Shown: in pieces, positions 43,378-51,910 of the stretch
Position numbering within the stretch: the stretch's first letter is position 1
Layout: each line of letters opens with the position of its first letter
Assembly: GCA_964565805.1 (NCBI GenBank)
Contig: CAZMGH010000003.1
Location: 43,991-107,990, forward strand
DNA: 64,000 nt
From: Catenibacillus sp964565805
GTDB taxonomy: Bacteria; Bacillota; Clostridia; Lachnospirales; Lachnospiraceae
Direction: 5' to 3'
Program-made: the position numbers and the translations under genes
Notes under the pieces: model-generated
The model's input: the letters and a program-made list of their open reading frames with translations, nothing else
Databases searched by the model: none
Told to the model about the DNA's origin: nothing

Positions 43378-44490
43378 TTAGAATACGTATTCTTTTCCGT
43401 CCGCGTCAGATTTGTAAATCGCGTCCAGAATCTGTGTAACGACATAAGCCTGCTCCGGAAGAACTAACGGATCCTTGCTTTCATCAATGATACAATCAAT
43501 CCACTGTTTTGCTTCCAAAGCTCCCGGAGCGGAAGCGCCGCCTTCAAAATAAGCAACTTTTCCGGAACCGGAAATATGTTCTTCCATAAGAAGGCCGTTT
43601 TTACCCCTGTTATAGATCAGTTCATCCTTTTCATAGCTGCCGCCGGAACGAATCTCAGCGCCTGCTTCTGTACCGCAGAGCGTCGTGGACGCCTCTCTGG
43701 AATCAAGCATATTTAATGCCCAGGACGCTTCAAGAACAATGGTTGCTCCATTTTTCATTTTAATAAAGCCAAACGCGGAATCCTCAACCTCATAAGTTTC
43801 CGGATCCCATGGACCAAATGTATTTCCTTCAACAGCCTGAGGCAAATGGCCAAGCTTATAATAGACAGAACCAAGAACACGATCCGGTTCATAGTTGTTC
43901 ATGCACCATAAGGTAATATCCAGGGCATGAGTCCCAATGTCGATGAGTGGTCCACCGCCCTGAAGGGCCTTGTTAGGAAATACACCCCATGTAGGAACAG
44001 CTCTGCGGCGAACAGCGTGAGCCTTAGCGTAGTAGATTTCACCAAGCTCGCCTTCTTCACAGGATTTATGAAGGGCCTGAACTTCAGGTCTGAAACGGTT
44101 CTGATAACCGATCGTAAATTTCTTTCCAGACGCTTTCCATGCGTCGATCATTTCTTTAGCAGCTTCCGGATTATGAGCCATAGGCTTTTCGCAGATCACA
44201 TGCTTCCCGGCTTTAAATGCAGCAACAGTAATAGGACAATGAGCAACGTTTGGGGTCAATACATTGACCGCGTCAATTTCAGGGTCTGACAGTAATTCAT
44301 TATAGTCGGTGTAAACCCTGGCATCCGGTGTGCCGTACTCTTTTGCGGCTTTTACAGCTCTCTCCTCAATAAGGTCACAGAAAGCAACAATATCCACCCG
44401 GTCCTTCTGTGTTTTCAGAGAAGGTAAATGTTTCTGGTTTGCGATACCACCGCATCCGATGATACCGATCTGAACTTTGCCGTTTTTCAT
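43378..44490 (-). CDS. Gfo/Idh/MocA family oxidoreductase
   Basis: NAD(P)-dependent sugar or inositol dehydrogenase-type enzyme. The N-terminal Rossmann fold (VQIGIIGCGGIANQKHLPSL) is followed by the family's EKPMAHN motif (catalytic Lys) and a C-terminal alpha/beta domain with GGGPLIDIGTHALD. The ATG at 44490 is better spaced from AAGGAG than the one at 44502. The substrate is unknown; a sugar isomerase-like gene at 56075 could belong to the same pathway but is distant. It follows the nitrogenase-like operon but has its own promoter. Confidence 0.93.
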   Translation of the reverse strand: MKNGKVQIGIIGCGGIANQKHLPSLKTQKDRVDIVAFCDLIEERAVKAAKEYGTPDARVYTDYNELLSDPEIDAVNVLTPNVAHCPITVAAFKAGKHVICEKPMAHNPEAAKEMIDAWKASGKKFTIGYQNRFRPEVQALHKSCEEGELGEIYYAKAHAVRRRAVPTWGVFPNKALQGGGPLIDIGTHALDITLWCMNNYEPDRVLGSVYYKLGHLPQAVEGNTFGPWDPETYEVEDSAFGFIKMKNGATIVLEASWALNMLDSREASTTLCGTEAGAEIRSGGSYEKDELIYNRGKNGLLMEEHISGSGKVAYFEGGASAPGALEAKQWIDCIIDESKDPLVLPEQAYVVTQILDAIYKSDADGKEYVF

Positions 44491-44631
44491 AGTTTTTTGC
44501 ATCTCCTTACGTACTTTTCATCGATGTATGGCGCGGAACGCGCATGCCCTGTACAGCAAGCCCCGCATGAAGATATTACAGGCCCGTTTTGAAATCGGGA
44601 CCTGAAACCTTCTCAACAAGTCAGCACCATT

Positions 44632-44660
44632 ATCTTACCATTTTCTGCTATGATTTGCAA
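44632..44660 (-). promoter_or_regulatory. likely promoter of the Gfo/Idh gene
   Basis: Minus strand TTGCAA (44655-44660), 17-base spacer, TAAGAT (44632-44637). The rest of the 194-base gap holds only an imperfect hairpin near 44581-44606. Confidence 0.45.
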
Positions 44661-44684
44661 TGTTTTGCCGGATTTTTTCATTTT

Positions 44685-45935
44685 TCATTCCAGGACCTGG
44701 TAATACCGGTCTACAGTTTCAAGGATATAATCCATACCGCGGATCCCCATGAAAGGCAGATGGCTTGCTGTCTGTACATGGCTGACCAGCGGGAAGCTGA
44801 CACACAGCCCTGTGTTTGTGTCTCCGCAAAGATGGAGGGATACATCATCGCCAAAAACAAGATGATACTCAAGGGTCTTAAGCCATTGGATCTGATCATT
44901 TTCAGACGCGGGATGACGTATATCAAGATCTTCTGGAATGTCTGTATTTTTTAGTGTGTGAAGACAAATGCAAAGATCCGGCTGAATCTTTAATTCCCGG
45001 CATATGGATGAAAAGCCGAGGATCGTATCAAAATCACCGATAATGGCGGCCGATGGCTGATGCGGCTTTGCCGCATACATACTGGCATACATACGGAAAG
45101 CCCCGGCCTGAGATTTTCTGTCTTCTAACTGAGTTTTCACCTCCAAAGCTATTTCATCGCCTATGGTTTCTCCCACCTTCTCCAGCCAATTTTGCGTGCC
45201 TTCATAACCATAAGGCGCCCCATAAACATAGGGGATACCATACGTCTCCTGTAAATACCTGGCTGCCTCAAGGGCTTCCTTTCGCAGGACCAGATTAACC
45301 CGGGTGTTTTCAATAGAGGCCAGCTGATCCAGAGATGAATTTACCCCAAGGACAGCGCCCCGGGTGAAACCAAAGGCACGTCCCATTAAATCATCAATTT
45401 CCCATAGATCCGACAGGATCCTGTAAGCCCCGGCGGAGGCGCCAAGAATATTATATATCCGGTTTTTCCCTTTTTCATCCGGCCCTTTAGAGCCTGACAG
45501 TTCTTTGACCAGTATCGTATAGATTTTAGAAAGGCCCAGGGTATAATCTCCTGAAAATCCTCCGTTTTCTACAGGAATAAGCCGGGCGCTGACCTGGTCC
45601 TGCATATATTTACAGACGCCTGCCATATCTGTCCCGATGACAGCAGTCACCGCAGAGGCAATGACAAAGATCACTTTTGGATGATATACCTCGTCAACTT
45701 CACAGATAGCATCTTCAAGGCGGGTTACATCTCCCATGATCACATCATCTTCGCTCATATGGGTTGTAAACAGGCTCTGATCCGGTGAAATCCCCATCTG
45801 TCCGAAAAGACTGACGCAATAATGCGTTGTCCCGGCGGGACCATATTCTAGTACAACGGCACCATCCACTCCCAGCAGCGTCCACATAACAGCCATCCGG
45901 TCCGATGGTACCGGTAAATAGCGGCAAAGACTCAT
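44685..45935 (-). CDS. nitrogenase component 1-like protein, K-type subunit
   Basis: Oxidored_nitro family protein of 416 residues, expected to pair with the D-type subunit encoded upstream. The N-terminus has C4 in SLCRYLPVPSDRM and C40 in GPAGTTHYC at the positions of the first two P-cluster cysteines; the third position, TTC in NifK, is ASAVTAVIGTD here, so A95 replaces the Cys. It lacks the N-terminal extension of NifK. The ATG overlaps the D-type stop as ATGA. Not NifK, and no clear match to BchB/BchZ or CfbD by eye. Last gene of the operon. Confidence 0.85.
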   Translation of the reverse strand: MSLCRYLPVPSDRMAVMWTLLGVDGAVVLEYGPAGTTHYCVSLFGQMGISPDQSLFTTHMSEDDVIMGDVTRLEDAICEVDEVYHPKVIFVIASAVTAVIGTDMAGVCKYMQDQVSARLIPVENGGFSGDYTLGLSKIYTILVKELSGSKGPDEKGKNRIYNILGASAGAYRILSDLWEIDDLMGRAFGFTRGAVLGVNSSLDQLASIENTRVNLVLRKEALEAARYLQETYGIPYVYGAPYGYEGTQNWLEKVGETIGDEIALEVKTQLEDRKSQAGAFRMYASMYAAKPHQPSAAIIGDFDTILGFSSICRELKIQPDLCICLHTLKNTDIPEDLDIRHPASENDQIQWLKTLEYHLVFGDDVSLHLCGDTNTGLCVSFPLVSHVQTASHLPFMGIRGMDYILETVDRYYQVLE

Positions 45936-47230
45936 CCTACATTCCTTCCTTTCTCAAGCGCTCTGGCAGACCGGCTGGCCCGCACTAATTCCCCAACGCC
46001 GGTGATCGCTGTTTCCATGCCCAGCATGGGAGAGACAAGATCCATATGGGCAATTTCAATCCCTTTTGCCCGCAGTCTGTCCCCGTACTCATGGCCAAGA
46101 TAGAGATTCGGTTTTAAAACATCATAGACATATTGGAGAGGCGCAATATTCGCTGTCTTTGTTACATAAGGATCATACTTTTCCAGGATCGCCGACAGGT
46201 TTTCATCTTCCCTTTCAGGGATGACATTCGTTTGGATCAGCAAAGGTTCCATGCCGAGTTTTGTCATAAAAGCATTCAGTTCAAAACAATCTACCGGCGT
46301 ATTTCCATAAATATAAGTGATCCCTTCCAGTTCAGGTCCGGCCTGGGCCACCGCCTGTACTGCCTCCTCATATAAACGATCCACGCTTTCCGGCAGTGGA
46401 ACTCCAAGATGATCAAAAAGCTGGCAATATAATTTATAAATACGGTCCGGATCAATATATTTGTCAAACAGCACATAAGGCGTCCCAAAGGCTTTCTCCA
46501 TTCTCACCGCCAGGGGCAGGCCAATGGGATGAACGACAATATTTACCTGTGCTGAGGCAGCCTCTTTGATCTCATCCACAGTCGTTCCCCCCGGAAGCTT
46601 CATTCCTATGAGAACATCTGCGGCTTTAAGCATCCGGTACAGTTCCGTTGTAGAAAAATCGCCCATACGCTGGCCGATAACATTGACCGTTTTTCGCTTC
46701 GGCTTTTGTTCCATCAGTGAAAAGCAGGCCGTAATGGTGTTCTGGATACCCGGAAGATGATTCTCCGTCTTAAAGTGCTCTGTATGCACCGCCATAACAG
46801 GAATACGATACATATCCTCAAGCTCTTCAGACATCGAATCAATATCATCGCCTGTAATCTCCACCACACAAGTGGTGACGATAAAAACAGCTTTGGGCTT
46901 ATACTCATCCATGAGCTGGGAAAAAGCATCATATAACTTGTCCCGGCATCCAAAAGTAACATCGTGCTGATCCAGCACCACGGACAGGCAGCGTCCATCC
47001 AGTCCTCCAAAAGCGCTGCTGCTGATCGTTGTGTTTTTTGTGTAATAGGTACACTCATCCGTACCAACAACAAGCAAGATACTGTCTTTGATCCCTTTGA
47101 CGGCCATCATTGCCCCCATAAGGGGACAATGGGGACCGGGAAATATAGCGCTGGACAATGGCGTAACATCCTTTATATTTTTAACCTCTGTCAGGTGTTT
47201 CATCCGCCTGACAATCTTATTTCCATCCAA
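45932..47230 (-). CDS. nitrogenase component 1-like protein, D-type subunit
   Basis: Oxidored_nitro family protein of about 432 residues. All three P-cluster-type cysteines of this subunit type are present: C35 in PGPHCPLMG, C60 in GTDECTYYT and C121 in VTTCVVEITGDDI. The His and Cys that bind the active-site cofactor in NifD are not recognisable (the region near the C-terminus reads HMDLVSPMLGMETAITG), so the substrate site differs. A TTG start at 47230 is chosen because AAAGGAGGG lies seven bases upstream; the longer reading from 47260 covers that site. It follows the importer ATPase gene by 13 bases. Confidence 0.85.
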   Translation of the reverse strand: MDGNKIVRRMKHLTEVKNIKDVTPLSSAIFPGPHCPLMGAMMAVKGIKDSILLVVGTDECTYYTKNTTISSSAFGGLDGRCLSVVLDQHDVTFGCRDKLYDAFSQLMDEYKPKAVFIVTTCVVEITGDDIDSMSEELEDMYRIPVMAVHTEHFKTENHLPGIQNTITACFSLMEQKPKRKTVNVIGQRMGDFSTTELYRMLKAADVLIGMKLPGGTTVDEIKEAASAQVNIVVHPIGLPLAVRMEKAFGTPYVLFDKYIDPDRIYKLYCQLFDHLGVPLPESVDRLYEEAVQAVAQAGPELEGITYIYGNTPVDCFELNAFMTKLGMEPLLIQTNVIPEREDENLSAILEKYDPYVTKTANIAPLQYVYDVLKPNLYLGHEYGDRLRAKGIEIAHMDLVSPMLGMETAITGVGELVRASRSARALEKGRNVG

Positions 47231-47243
47231 ATTAATCCCTCCT

Positions 47244-48023
47244 TTATCCAAGCTCTCCAAATGCGATTACCGGTTTTGTACGTCCGGGGATATGAACAAT
47301 GGATCCGCTGACATGATATACTTCCCGGAGCATTTTGCTGGTGATCACTTCGCATGGCGGCCCTTCACTGTATTTTTTTCCGTCTTTAATGACAACGATA
47401 TGATCGCTGACTTCCAGGGCGTGAGACAGATCATGAAGGACCATGACAACCCCTACTCCTGTCTCCTGGTTCAATTTTTTTACCATACGCATTGTCTCAA
47501 GCTGATGTCCGATGTCCAGATAGGTGGTAGGCTCGTCCAGGAACAGAATCTCCGGCTGCTGGGTCAAAACCGTGGCGATCCACACCCTCTGGGTTTCCCC
47601 TCCGGAAATCTCGTGGATCGATTTGTCTTTTAAATGATAGGTTCCCGTGGCTTTTAACGCCTCTTCCACGATGCGCTCATCTTCCGGCGTCAGCCTGGAA
47701 AACAGCCCCTGATAAGGCATCCGCCCATACCCCACCAATTCTTTAACCCGAAAATCCGCAGGGGCAGAATGGATCTGGGGCAGCACTCCTACTCTCCGGG
47801 CCAGTTCCTTCGGCCCAAAATCTCTCAAATCCCGGCCGTCAATCGTTACAGTCCCTTTCTGGTATCTTAAAAGCCGGGTCAATGATTTTAGTACTGTAGA
47901 TTTCCCTGAGCCATTGGGACCGATAATGCTTGTGATCTTATTTTTTGAAATACAAATGTCCAGATCATCAACGACAATATAATCGCCATAGCCGATTTGT
48001 AAATGCTCTCCTTTAACTTCCAT
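47244..48023 (-). CDS. FecE/BtuD-type ABC importer ATPase
   Basis: ATPase of 259 residues for a type II importer of iron-siderophore, heme, cobalamin or a similar chelate. GPNGSGKST is Walker A, EISGGETQRVWIA the signature, ILFLDEPTTYLDIGHQ Walker B and VLHDLSHAL the switch. It overlaps the permease gene by 11 bases and lies inside the nitrogenase-like operon. Confidence 0.95.
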   Translation of the reverse strand: MEVKGEHLQIGYGDYIVVDDLDICISKNKITSIIGPNGSGKSTVLKSLTRLLRYQKGTVTIDGRDLRDFGPKELARRVGVLPQIHSAPADFRVKELVGYGRMPYQGLFSRLTPEDERIVEEALKATGTYHLKDKSIHEISGGETQRVWIATVLTQQPEILFLDEPTTYLDIGHQLETMRMVKKLNQETGVGVVMVLHDLSHALEVSDHIVVIKDGKKYSEGPPCEVITSKMLREVYHVSGSIVHIPGRTKPVIAFGELG

Positions 48024-49041
48024 TAAATTTCCCCCGCTTTCTGAGCATATAAAGAAAGAACGGACCTCCGGCCACAGACATAACGATCCCCACAGGAATT
48101 TCCAGTCCGGGAATGATCGTTCTCCCTACAGTATCTGCCAGCAGCAGCGTCACGCCGCCTAAAAGTATAGATGTAGGCAGCAGAACTTTGTAATCTGACC
48201 CGATGAGCATACGGGAAATGTGAGGAACAACCAGCCCGACAAACCCGATCATCCCAGCAACAGAAACTGTGGACGCTGCCAGGAAGGCGGACACCGCCGA
48301 CAGGCAGATACGGCTGGCATTGACCCGGATCCCCAGGTTTTTAGCCATCTCATCTCCAAGCTGCAGGGCATTGGCATAGCGGATACACAGCAACGATAAT
48401 CCCAGTCCCACAATGGCATAAACCGCCATAGTGCGCACATGTACCCAGGACATTCCCGAAAGGCTTCCGTTCATAAAAGATAACACTCCCGAAAGGTTAT
48501 CAGAATTTAATAACTGGAGCAGGGAGTTATAGCCGCTGAGCACAGAATTGATCGCCACACCGGATAAAATAATACGCACCGGATCCACTCCGCCTTTCCA
48601 GGCCATCATATAGATCAGGATACATGCCAATGACGCGCCCACAAAGGCGAATAAAGGCAGGGACAGTGTCAGACCGGGAAAGATTAGCAGGACTGTAATG
48701 GCCGCTGTTCCCGCGCCTGCGGACACTCCGATTGTCCCTGGATCCGCAAGCGGATTGCGCATGACTGCCTGGAGCAAAGCGCCGCCCGCGGCCAGAGCAG
48801 CTCCAATGAGCAAAGCCAGGATCACTCTCGGGAGACGCAGACTTAAAACAACCACCCGCGTGGTCGCGTCTCCGCCCCCGAAAACAGCGGACAGGATTTC
48901 GCCAAAAGAATACCCGGCGCTGCCAATGGCCATAGAGGCCACTGACAGAACTACCAGGAGGATGACAAGAATGGTCCACACCATACTTACTTTTAAAACG
49001 CCCACACTCCCCTGATTTCTTTTCAACCGTTTTGATAACAT
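48013..49041 (-). CDS. FecCD-type ABC importer permease
   Basis: Membrane permease of the FecCD/BtuC family, 342 residues with about ten hydrophobic segments. Family motifs are RLPRVILALLIGAALAAGGALLQAVMRNPLADPGTIGVSAGAG and GLVVPHISRMLIGSDYK. One permease gene serves as homodimer. The ATG at 49041 follows the binding-protein stop by four bases with AGGAG in that stop region. Confidence 0.95.
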   Translation of the reverse strand: MLSKRLKRNQGSVGVLKVSMVWTILVILLVVLSVASMAIGSAGYSFGEILSAVFGGGDATTRVVVLSLRLPRVILALLIGAALAAGGALLQAVMRNPLADPGTIGVSAGAGTAAITVLLIFPGLTLSLPLFAFVGASLACILIYMMAWKGGVDPVRIILSGVAINSVLSGYNSLLQLLNSDNLSGVLSFMNGSLSGMSWVHVRTMAVYAIVGLGLSLLCIRYANALQLGDEMAKNLGIRVNASRICLSAVSAFLAASTVSVAGMIGFVGLVVPHISRMLIGSDYKVLLPTSILLGGVTLLLADTVGRTIIPGLEIPVGIVMSVAGGPFFLYMLRKRGKFNGS

Positions 49042-49045
49042 ATGC

Positions 49046-50155
49046 TTACTCCTGACTGAAATACTGCTCCAGCAGGTCGGCAAGATCCTGGATATTGTTT
49101 ATAATGTTAATGCCTGCAGTCGAAACATAAGCCCCAGGAAGATAAATGACCCGGCCTTCTGCCACCGCCGGAATACTGTTCCAGTAGTCCGGATTCAGAT
49201 CATAGACGCCTTCCATAAGTGTCTGGACGTCCTCAGATGTTCCGGAACCGGTAATAAGTATGATGTCCGGATCGTAGTCAATGGCTTCTTCCATATCCAA
49301 TGGGATCATCGATGCTGCCTGGTCATTATGATAAACGCTTTCCAGGCCGCACATTTCCGCCATGCAGCCAAGGGTTGCTTTTTCCGTTTGCAAATATATA
49401 TCCGTTGAACTGCCGACAAGAAGTATCAGCACGGTTTTTCCTTCACAGATCGTTTTCAGTTCATCCACACGGGCATCCAGTTCATCAAACAGAGCCATCG
49501 TTTGAACGCCGTTTTGCGCCAGTTCCTCAGTCATAGAGAAAGCGTCTACAAGGCTCTGGCTCTGCTCGCGGATCACATCATACATATTGTATGTCTGGGA
49601 ATTGGTGGCTACATAATACACCGGAATGCCAATAGATGTAAGTGTGTCCCCGTAGTCAGCCTGCTGGCCCGCTGCCATGAACACAAGATCCGGCTCCAGC
49701 TCTACAATGGTTTCAACGCTAAAAGTGTCGCTGCTTAAGGATGGAAGCAGCTGGGCGTCAAGATCCTCCGGGTAATCCAAAACACTGGTTGTTGGCACTG
49801 CTAAAAGAGGCACGCCCATATCATAGAGCGTCATCACCGGATATGTGGTCATGCACACGATACGTTCCGGCATAGTGTCCATTTCAATAACATCCGTATA
49901 ACCAAGTTCCTGCATATGCGACGGATATTCCAACCGAAAAGTTTCAGCCACTTGGAGTTCTTCGCTCTGGGCGGCGCTGCTGCTGTCCAAAGTCTCACTC
50001 TCTTGAGCATCTGTCTCACTTTCCCCGGCTGCTGCCGTTAAACTTTCCTCCGTCACTTGATCTGTTTCACTAACTGTATCCGACTGTCCGCAGCCGACTG
50101 CAAAAACCCCAAAGGCCGCTCCAAAGGCCAGTAACATCAATTTTGATCTTTTCAT
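49046..50155 (-). CDS. FecB/BtuF-type metal-chelate binding lipoprotein
   Basis: Surface lipoprotein (369 residues): signal peptide with the lipobox FAVGCGQ, a Ser/Glu/Thr-rich linker of about 50 residues, then a type III binding fold (MPERIVCMTTYPVMTLYDMGV, VETIVELEPDLVFMAAGQQ). The ligand class is iron-siderophore, heme, corrinoid or another metal chelate; sequence does not choose. Its ATG shares a base with the NifH-like stop (TAATG), so the importer is translationally linked to the reductase. Confidence 0.93.
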   Translation of the reverse strand: MKRSKLMLLAFGAAFGVFAVGCGQSDTVSETDQVTEESLTAAAGESETDAQESETLDSSSAAQSEELQVAETFRLEYPSHMQELGYTDVIEMDTMPERIVCMTTYPVMTLYDMGVPLLAVPTTSVLDYPEDLDAQLLPSLSSDTFSVETIVELEPDLVFMAAGQQADYGDTLTSIGIPVYYVATNSQTYNMYDVIREQSQSLVDAFSMTEELAQNGVQTMALFDELDARVDELKTICEGKTVLILLVGSSTDIYLQTEKATLGCMAEMCGLESVYHNDQAASMIPLDMEEAIDYDPDIILITGSGTSEDVQTLMEGVYDLNPDYWNSIPAVAEGRVIYLPGAYVSTAGINIINNIQDLADLLEQYFSQE

Positions 50156-50922
50156 TATTTTTCATTCCTTTCTTCCATGGCCAGAATCTTATCCGCCAGG
50201 GCGTTATAAACTTCTTTCATCGGAGAATCTTTCAAAGCTTCAAATACGGTGCCTCCTTCGGCTTCCGCCTCCTGTATGTCCGGCGACCGGGGAATATACT
50301 GCACCATTTGCGTCCCAATCTCTGTTAAAGCCTCGTTGACGATCTTCTCTTCGTTTTCAATGTTTTTGGCATTGAGAATCAGCCCTTTTAGTTTAGCGTA
50401 CCCCCGCTTTCCAAATCCCCGAATAGCAGTAGCAATATTATTAGCTGCGTACAAACTCATCATTTCCCCGGAAGAAACGATGTAGACTTCCCGGGCATAG
50501 CCGCCGCGGATCGGCATAGCAAATCCACCGCAGACCACGTCCCCCAGAACGTCATAAATAACAATATCCGGTTTATAAACCTGAAAAGCATGAAGGCTTT
50601 CCAACTGTTCAAAGGCAGAAATGATCCCCCGCCCTGCGCATCCTACGCCAGGAGTCGGGCCTCCCGATTCAACACACAGCACGCCACCGTATCCCTCAAA
50701 AACAATATCCTCAAGGCGTATATCATCACCTTTTTCTTTAATCTGCTCTAAAACCGTGGGAATACGATGGCCGCCCATAAGATTTTTCGTAGAATCGGCT
50801 TTCGGGTCGCAGCCAATCTGCATGACCCGGTAATTTTTCCCCGCCAGAGCCGCGGATAAATTGGACGTTGTGGTGGATTTACCAATCCCTCCTTTGCCGT
50901 AAATAGCAATCTTTCGTTTCAC
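50155..50922 (-). CDS. NifH-like Fe protein (nitrogenase-like reductase)
   Basis: ATP-dependent iron-sulfur reductase expected to pass low-potential electrons to the D/K-like pair. About 255 residues from a GTG at 50922 (GGAGGA five bases upstream; a TTG at 50934 overlaps that site). P-loop GKGGIGKST (10-17 region), GCDPKADST, C95 in PGVGCAGRG and C131 in DVVCGGFAMPIR are the two cluster ligands, both intact; R98 in the GRG is also conserved. Length and motifs fit NifH/BchL/CfbC-type proteins. First gene of the operon, behind a long leader. Confidence 0.95.
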   Translation of the reverse strand: MKRKIAIYGKGGIGKSTTTSNLSAALAGKNYRVMQIGCDPKADSTKNLMGGHRIPTVLEQIKEKGDDIRLEDIVFEGYGGVLCVESGGPTPGVGCAGRGIISAFEQLESLHAFQVYKPDIVIYDVLGDVVCGGFAMPIRGGYAREVYIVSSGEMMSLYAANNIATAIRGFGKRGYAKLKGLILNAKNIENEEKIVNEALTEIGTQMVQYIPRSPDIQEAEAEGGTVFEALKDSPMKEVYNALADKILAMEERNEK

Positions 50923-51091
50923 TGCGTCCTCCAAACTGAATCACCTTTTCTTTTATTATTTTGTAACGATCCTGGACTGGGCGTCTTTTTGCCCGTTTTT
51001 TCCAGTCCCGAATGTTACGTTATTTTAAGGGCTTCCCTTTTTTCGCAAAACATGGTACCATGTAGTTAGCATGGCCTAACTAGCATTAAGA
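50923..51091 (-). other. long structured leader of the nitrogenase-like operon
   Basis: From the predicted start near 51085 about 160 bases precede the GTG. Nested complementary segments: GTAAC (50963-50967) with GTTAC (51014-51018); GGACT (50974-50978) with AGTCC (51004-51008); GGGC (50979-50982) with GCCC (50991-50994). A separate hairpin AAGGG/CCCTT lies at 51027-51039. No known riboswitch motif recognised. Confidence 0.45.
51050..51082. promoter_or_regulatory. tandem palindromes at the start of the nitrogenase-like operon
   Basis: TAGTTAG-N6-CTAACTA (51063-51082) spans the first transcribed bases, next to the 14-base perfect palindrome ACATGGTACCATGT (51050-51063). Position and form suggest a repressor operator, possibly for a metal-dependent regulator. 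The shared gap also serves the divergent araC gene. Confidence 0.55.
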
Positions 51092-51120
51092 ATTATAGCA
51101 TACAAACAAAGGCCTGTCTT
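51092..51120 (-). promoter_or_regulatory. promoter of the nitrogenase-like operon
   Basis: Minus strand AAGACA (51115-51120), 17-base spacer, TATAAT (51092-51097). Confidence 0.6.
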
Positions 51121-51169
51121 TCAAAATATTTAACAGAACTTTCAATTTTACAGGAAAGGTGATAAAAAA

Positions 51170-51838
51170 ATGCGTGACAAAATCAGTGAAGTGACTTGTA
51201 AAGAAGAATTTTATAATTTTAAGGATCTTTGCGACGCAGCCCTTCACAAAGAACCATGCCAGGCGGTGAAAATCCTCGAAAGCCAGTCAGGATGCCTGTT
51301 TGAAGGAGAAATCCGGGAAGCGAACATGATTGTTTTCTTAACTTCCATGAACAGGAGTTTTTATAATTACATATTATACACCATGGATCTTTCTCTGTAC
51401 CAGTGCTGTTATAGAAATGTACACCTGGTCCACCACTGTAAAGACAAAAATGAATTTTTTCAAAAAGCCGCCCAGATCATCCACGCCTATTGTCATGAAC
51501 TTACATTAAACCTCCAGGACAATCCATACATCATCCGGGCAAGAGAATACATATCAAACCATCTGGACCAGAAGCTCCAGCTGGAGGATGTGGCAGATCA
51601 TTTATATATCAGCAAGACTTATTTATCCGAGCTTTTCAGATCCTGCGAGGGATGCCCTTTCTCCGCCTATATCACAGGTCTGCGCATGGAAAAAGCAGGA
51701 CAGCTTCTTCGTTCCACTGCCCTGCCCATTCACGAAATCGGCGCTACCTGCGGTTTTTTGTCTCCGGCTTACTTTTCTACGATATTTACCCGCTATTACG
51801 GCGTATCACCAAGACAGTACCGGAGGAAGGCGTCCTGA
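51170..51838 (+). CDS. AraC family regulator, Cys-rich N-terminus
   Basis: A 222-residue protein divergent from the nitrogenase-like operon, so a likely regulator of it. The C-terminal 100 residues are an AraC double helix-turn-helix (LEDVADHLYISKTYLSELFR, IHEIGATCGFLSPAYFSTIFTRYYGVSPRQYR). The N-terminal 115 residues contain about eight cysteines, including YQCCYRNVHLVHHC, and no recognisable sugar-binding cupin. Metal, Fe-S or redox sensing is an inference. AGGAAAGGTGA precedes the ATG. Confidence 0.9.
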   Translation: MRDKISEVTCKEEFYNFKDLCDAALHKEPCQAVKILESQSGCLFEGEIREANMIVFLTSMNRSFYNYILYTMDLSLYQCCYRNVHLVHHCKDKNEFFQKAAQIIHAYCHELTLNLQDNPYIIRAREYISNHLDQKLQLEDVADHLYISKTYLSELFRSCEGCPFSAYITGLRMEKAGQLLRSTALPIHEIGATCGFLSPAYFSTIFTRYYGVSPRQYRRKAS

Positions 51839-51845
51839 ACCAGTA

Positions 51846-51894
51846 AACCTCCTGGTATTGCTTTACCGGATCGTATATGCAAATACCGGAGGTT
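51846..51894 (+). terminator. terminator of the araC gene
   Basis: Arms AACCTCCTGGTATT (51846-51859) and AATACCGGAGGTT (51882-51894), one bulged T, then TTTT on the plus strand. The convergent sufB gene ends 17 bases further on. Confidence 0.7.
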
Positions 51895-51910
51895 TTATGT
51901 CCAAAATACC

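Noticed and set aside
44685..50922. A true nitrogenase
   Set aside because: No nifB, nifE or nifN, the K-like subunit lacks a P-cluster cysteine, the cofactor-binding His and Cys of NifD are not visible, and the subunits are short.
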